64,000 bases of DNA from Liberibacter crescens BT-1 (GTDB lineage: Bacteria; Pseudomonadota; Alphaproteobacteria; Rhizobiales; Rhizobiaceae). Location: positions 1,196,501 to 1,260,500 of the forward strand of contig NC_019907.1 of NCBI RefSeq assembly GCF_000325745.1, given 5' to 3'. Made by a program: the position numbers and the translations under genes. Numbering within the stretch: the first letter of the stretch is position 1; each line of letters opens with the position of its first letter. This document shows, piece by piece, positions 62,569-64,000 of the stretch. A model generated the notes under the pieces. It saw nothing but the letters and a program-made list of their open reading frames with translations. It did no database searches and was not told the origin of the DNA.

Positions 62569-63912
62569 TTAATCTACAACATGAGAACTCAAAAGTTTTT
62601 CTAATCCAATAAGTTCCGCATGTGCAATGCTAATATTGAGATGAATCGATCCATTCTCCATATCATTGCGACGCTTTACTTGAGCATGCTGATATATCCA
62701 AGGAAGAAAAGAAAGCTGATTAACAGAAAGGACTATATTTTCTGTTACAGTTTTTCCAGACAAGCGACGTGTGATTTCAGATGCTAAAACATTGAATCCA
62801 TCACCCGTTATACTAGAAACAGGAATTGCACCCTGAGAAGCAGCCTCTTGAAATATTTCCTTTCGAAAATGAGGTTCTAAACAATCTACTTTATTCCAAA
62901 CCTCAAGAATACGACCACAATCTTCCATAACATCAATATCAAGATCTGATAGTATAGTATATACATCACGTGCTTGAGCTGCATTATTACGATTTGATAT
63001 ATCTCTCACATGCAAAATAACATCTGCCTGCCTTACTTCTTCTAAAGTAGCACGAAATGCTGCGACGAGATGTGTCGGTAAATCAGAGATAAATCCAACT
63101 GTATCTGCAAGGAATGCCACAGGGCCATGTGGCAAAATTATTCTCCGCAATGTGGGATCGAGTGTAGAAAAAAGCATATTTTCAACAAAAACACTTGAAC
63201 CCGTTATACGATTAAATAACGTTGACTTACCAGCATTAGTATAACCAACCAGTGCAATAATTGGATAAGGAACTTTCTTTCTTTTAGCCCTATGCAGTTG
63301 ACGAGTACGTACAACTTTTTCGAGCTGTTGTTCTAAATAGCAAATTTTTTGCTGTAGCATTCGTCTATCAGCTTCGATCTGGGTCTCTCCTGGACCACCC
63401 AGGAAACCAGTACCTCCTCGTTGCCGCTCAAGATGCGTCCAACTACGAACAAGACGACCTTTTTGATAATTAAGATGAGCTAATTCTACCTGTAGAGCTC
63501 CTTCTTTAGTCAAAGCACGTCGCCCAAAAATTTCTAAAATCAAACCAATACGGTCAATTACTTTAATGTTCCATATTTTTTCTAAATTACGCTGCTGCAC
63601 AGGTGTCAAAGATTGATCAATAATAATCAAACCAACATCAAGATCATGAATAATTGTGTTAATCTCTTTAATTTTTCCTTTTCTTATAAGAGTTGCAGGG
63701 CTAGGTCTTGAAACAGCAACCACAAAAGAACGCACTACTTGTAAATCTATTGCCTGCGCCAAACCTACAGCCTCGTGTAAACGACTCTCTGAAAAAGAGA
63801 TATTGCTGATATCATCGGCAGAAGAAGAAATGCTTTTTAATACTACTTCAACCACAATAACACGAGAAGTATCTTTACAAATTTTATCTTTCTTAATCAA
63901 AAAAACCACCAC
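62569..63912 (-). CDS. hflX: ribosome-associated GTPase HflX
   Basis: 447 residues. N-terminal HflX domain (about 60-200, with KIKEINTIIHDLDVGLIIID as landmark), coiled-coil linker with GGPGETQIEADRR, then the G domain: G1 GYTNAGKST (about 225), G3 DTVGF (about 270), G4 NKVD (about 345). HflX splits or rescues stalled ribosomes. The start is taken as GTG 63912, with only a weak AGGT-type site about 14 bases away, so the N-terminus is uncertain. In rhizobia hfq lies directly upstream; it is not visible in the 88 bases left. Confidence 0.93.
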   Translation of the reverse strand: MVVFLIKKDKICKDTSRVIVVEVVLKSISSSADDISNISFSESRLHEAVGLAQAIDLQVVRSFVVAVSRPSPATLIRKGKIKEINTIIHDLDVGLIIIDQSLTPVQQRNLEKIWNIKVIDRIGLILEIFGRRALTKEGALQVELAHLNYQKGRLVRSWTHLERQRGGTGFLGGPGETQIEADRRMLQQKICYLEQQLEKVVRTRQLHRAKRKKVPYPIIALVGYTNAGKSTLFNRITGSSVFVENMLFSTLDPTLRRIILPHGPVAFLADTVGFISDLPTHLVAAFRATLEEVRQADVILHVRDISNRNNAAQARDVYTILSDLDIDVMEDCGRILEVWNKVDCLEPHFRKEIFQEAASQGAIPVSSITGDGFNVLASEITRRLSGKTVTENIVLSVNQLSFLPWIYQHAQVKRRNDMENGSIHLNISIAHAELIGLEKLLSSHVVD

Positions 63913-64000
63913 AAAACTAGAACAACCTACTAATCATATGAAAACTATATCATAAAATTATGATAAGAGTAAACATCATTCAATTGAACAACATGATATG

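Overview
The window reads as a continuous stretch of the chromosome of an AT-rich, reduced alphaproteobacterium of the Rhizobiaceae, most likely the genus Liberibacter. This rests on rhizobial gene orders kept in blocks: kdsA-eno-divIC-pdhA-pdhB-pdhC-lpd-lipA-ratA, tatA-tatB-tatC-serS-pcm-nlpD-like, psd-pssA, ftsE-ftsX-ydcF-plsC-DUF2125, tyrC-hisC-methyltransferase, gloB, DUF3108/rpmB, aroK-aroB/xerD-accA-Ldt, NDUFA9-like/uppP. Base composition is low in G+C and intergenic DNA is very AT-rich. The species cannot be fixed from the sequence alone. No prophage, insertion sequence, CRISPR array or rRNA operon was seen.

Layout. 1-10.5 kb: KDO synthesis (kdsA), enolase, a DivIC/FtsB-like protein, the pyruvate dehydrogenase complex (E1 alpha, E1 beta with its own lipoyl domain, E2, E3), lipoate synthase, a COQ10/RatA-like START protein and CinA/PncC. 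11-17 kb: Tat translocon, seryl-tRNA synthetase, Pcm, an NlpD-like lipoprotein and a HisN-type phosphatase. 17.4-22.2 kb: Atm1-type ABC exporter, phosphatidylethanolamine synthesis (psd, pssA) and a TadG-like VWA protein. 22.7-32.5 kb: ftsEX, a DUF218 protein, a PlsC-type acyltransferase, DUF2125, tyrC, hisC, a methyltransferase, gloB, DUF3108 and rpmB. 32.8-44.8 kb: J-domain protein, bolA, aroB, aroK, xerD, accA, an L,D-transpeptidase lipoprotein, small hypotheticals, ygfZ, a TadD-like TPR lipoprotein and an NDUFA9-like protein. 45-52.2 kb: uppP, a GST, an SDR, an ABC importer (ATPase plus fused double permease) and an Omp25/RopB-like barrel protein with a clear terminator. 52.8-64 kb: uvrC, pgsA, a DbpA-like DEAD-box helicase, an aspartate aminotransferase, argC, a broken unrecognised gene, tRNA-Gly, tRNA-Tyr, rlmB and hflX.

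Functionally this is core metabolism and envelope biology: pyruvate to acetyl-CoA, phospholipid and peptidoglycan precursors, LPS KDO, the shikimate pathway, protein export and DNA repair.

The most notable feature is a recurring pattern of single-base frame breaks in homopolymers. Five otherwise well-conserved genes (lpd, tatC, plsC, an SDR, the fused ABC permease) and probably the leader of a sixth (tadD) are each interrupted by one missing A or T in a run of 5-9. In five of the six the break lies on a heptamer of the X XXY YYZ type (A AAA AAC, A AAA AAA or T TTT TTT) in the incoming frame, exactly placed for -1 slippage into the downstream frame. tatC has a second break of the opposite sign. 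Under-called homopolymers in the assembly, real pseudogenisation, and slippage-rescued expression all fit; the sequence alone cannot separate them.
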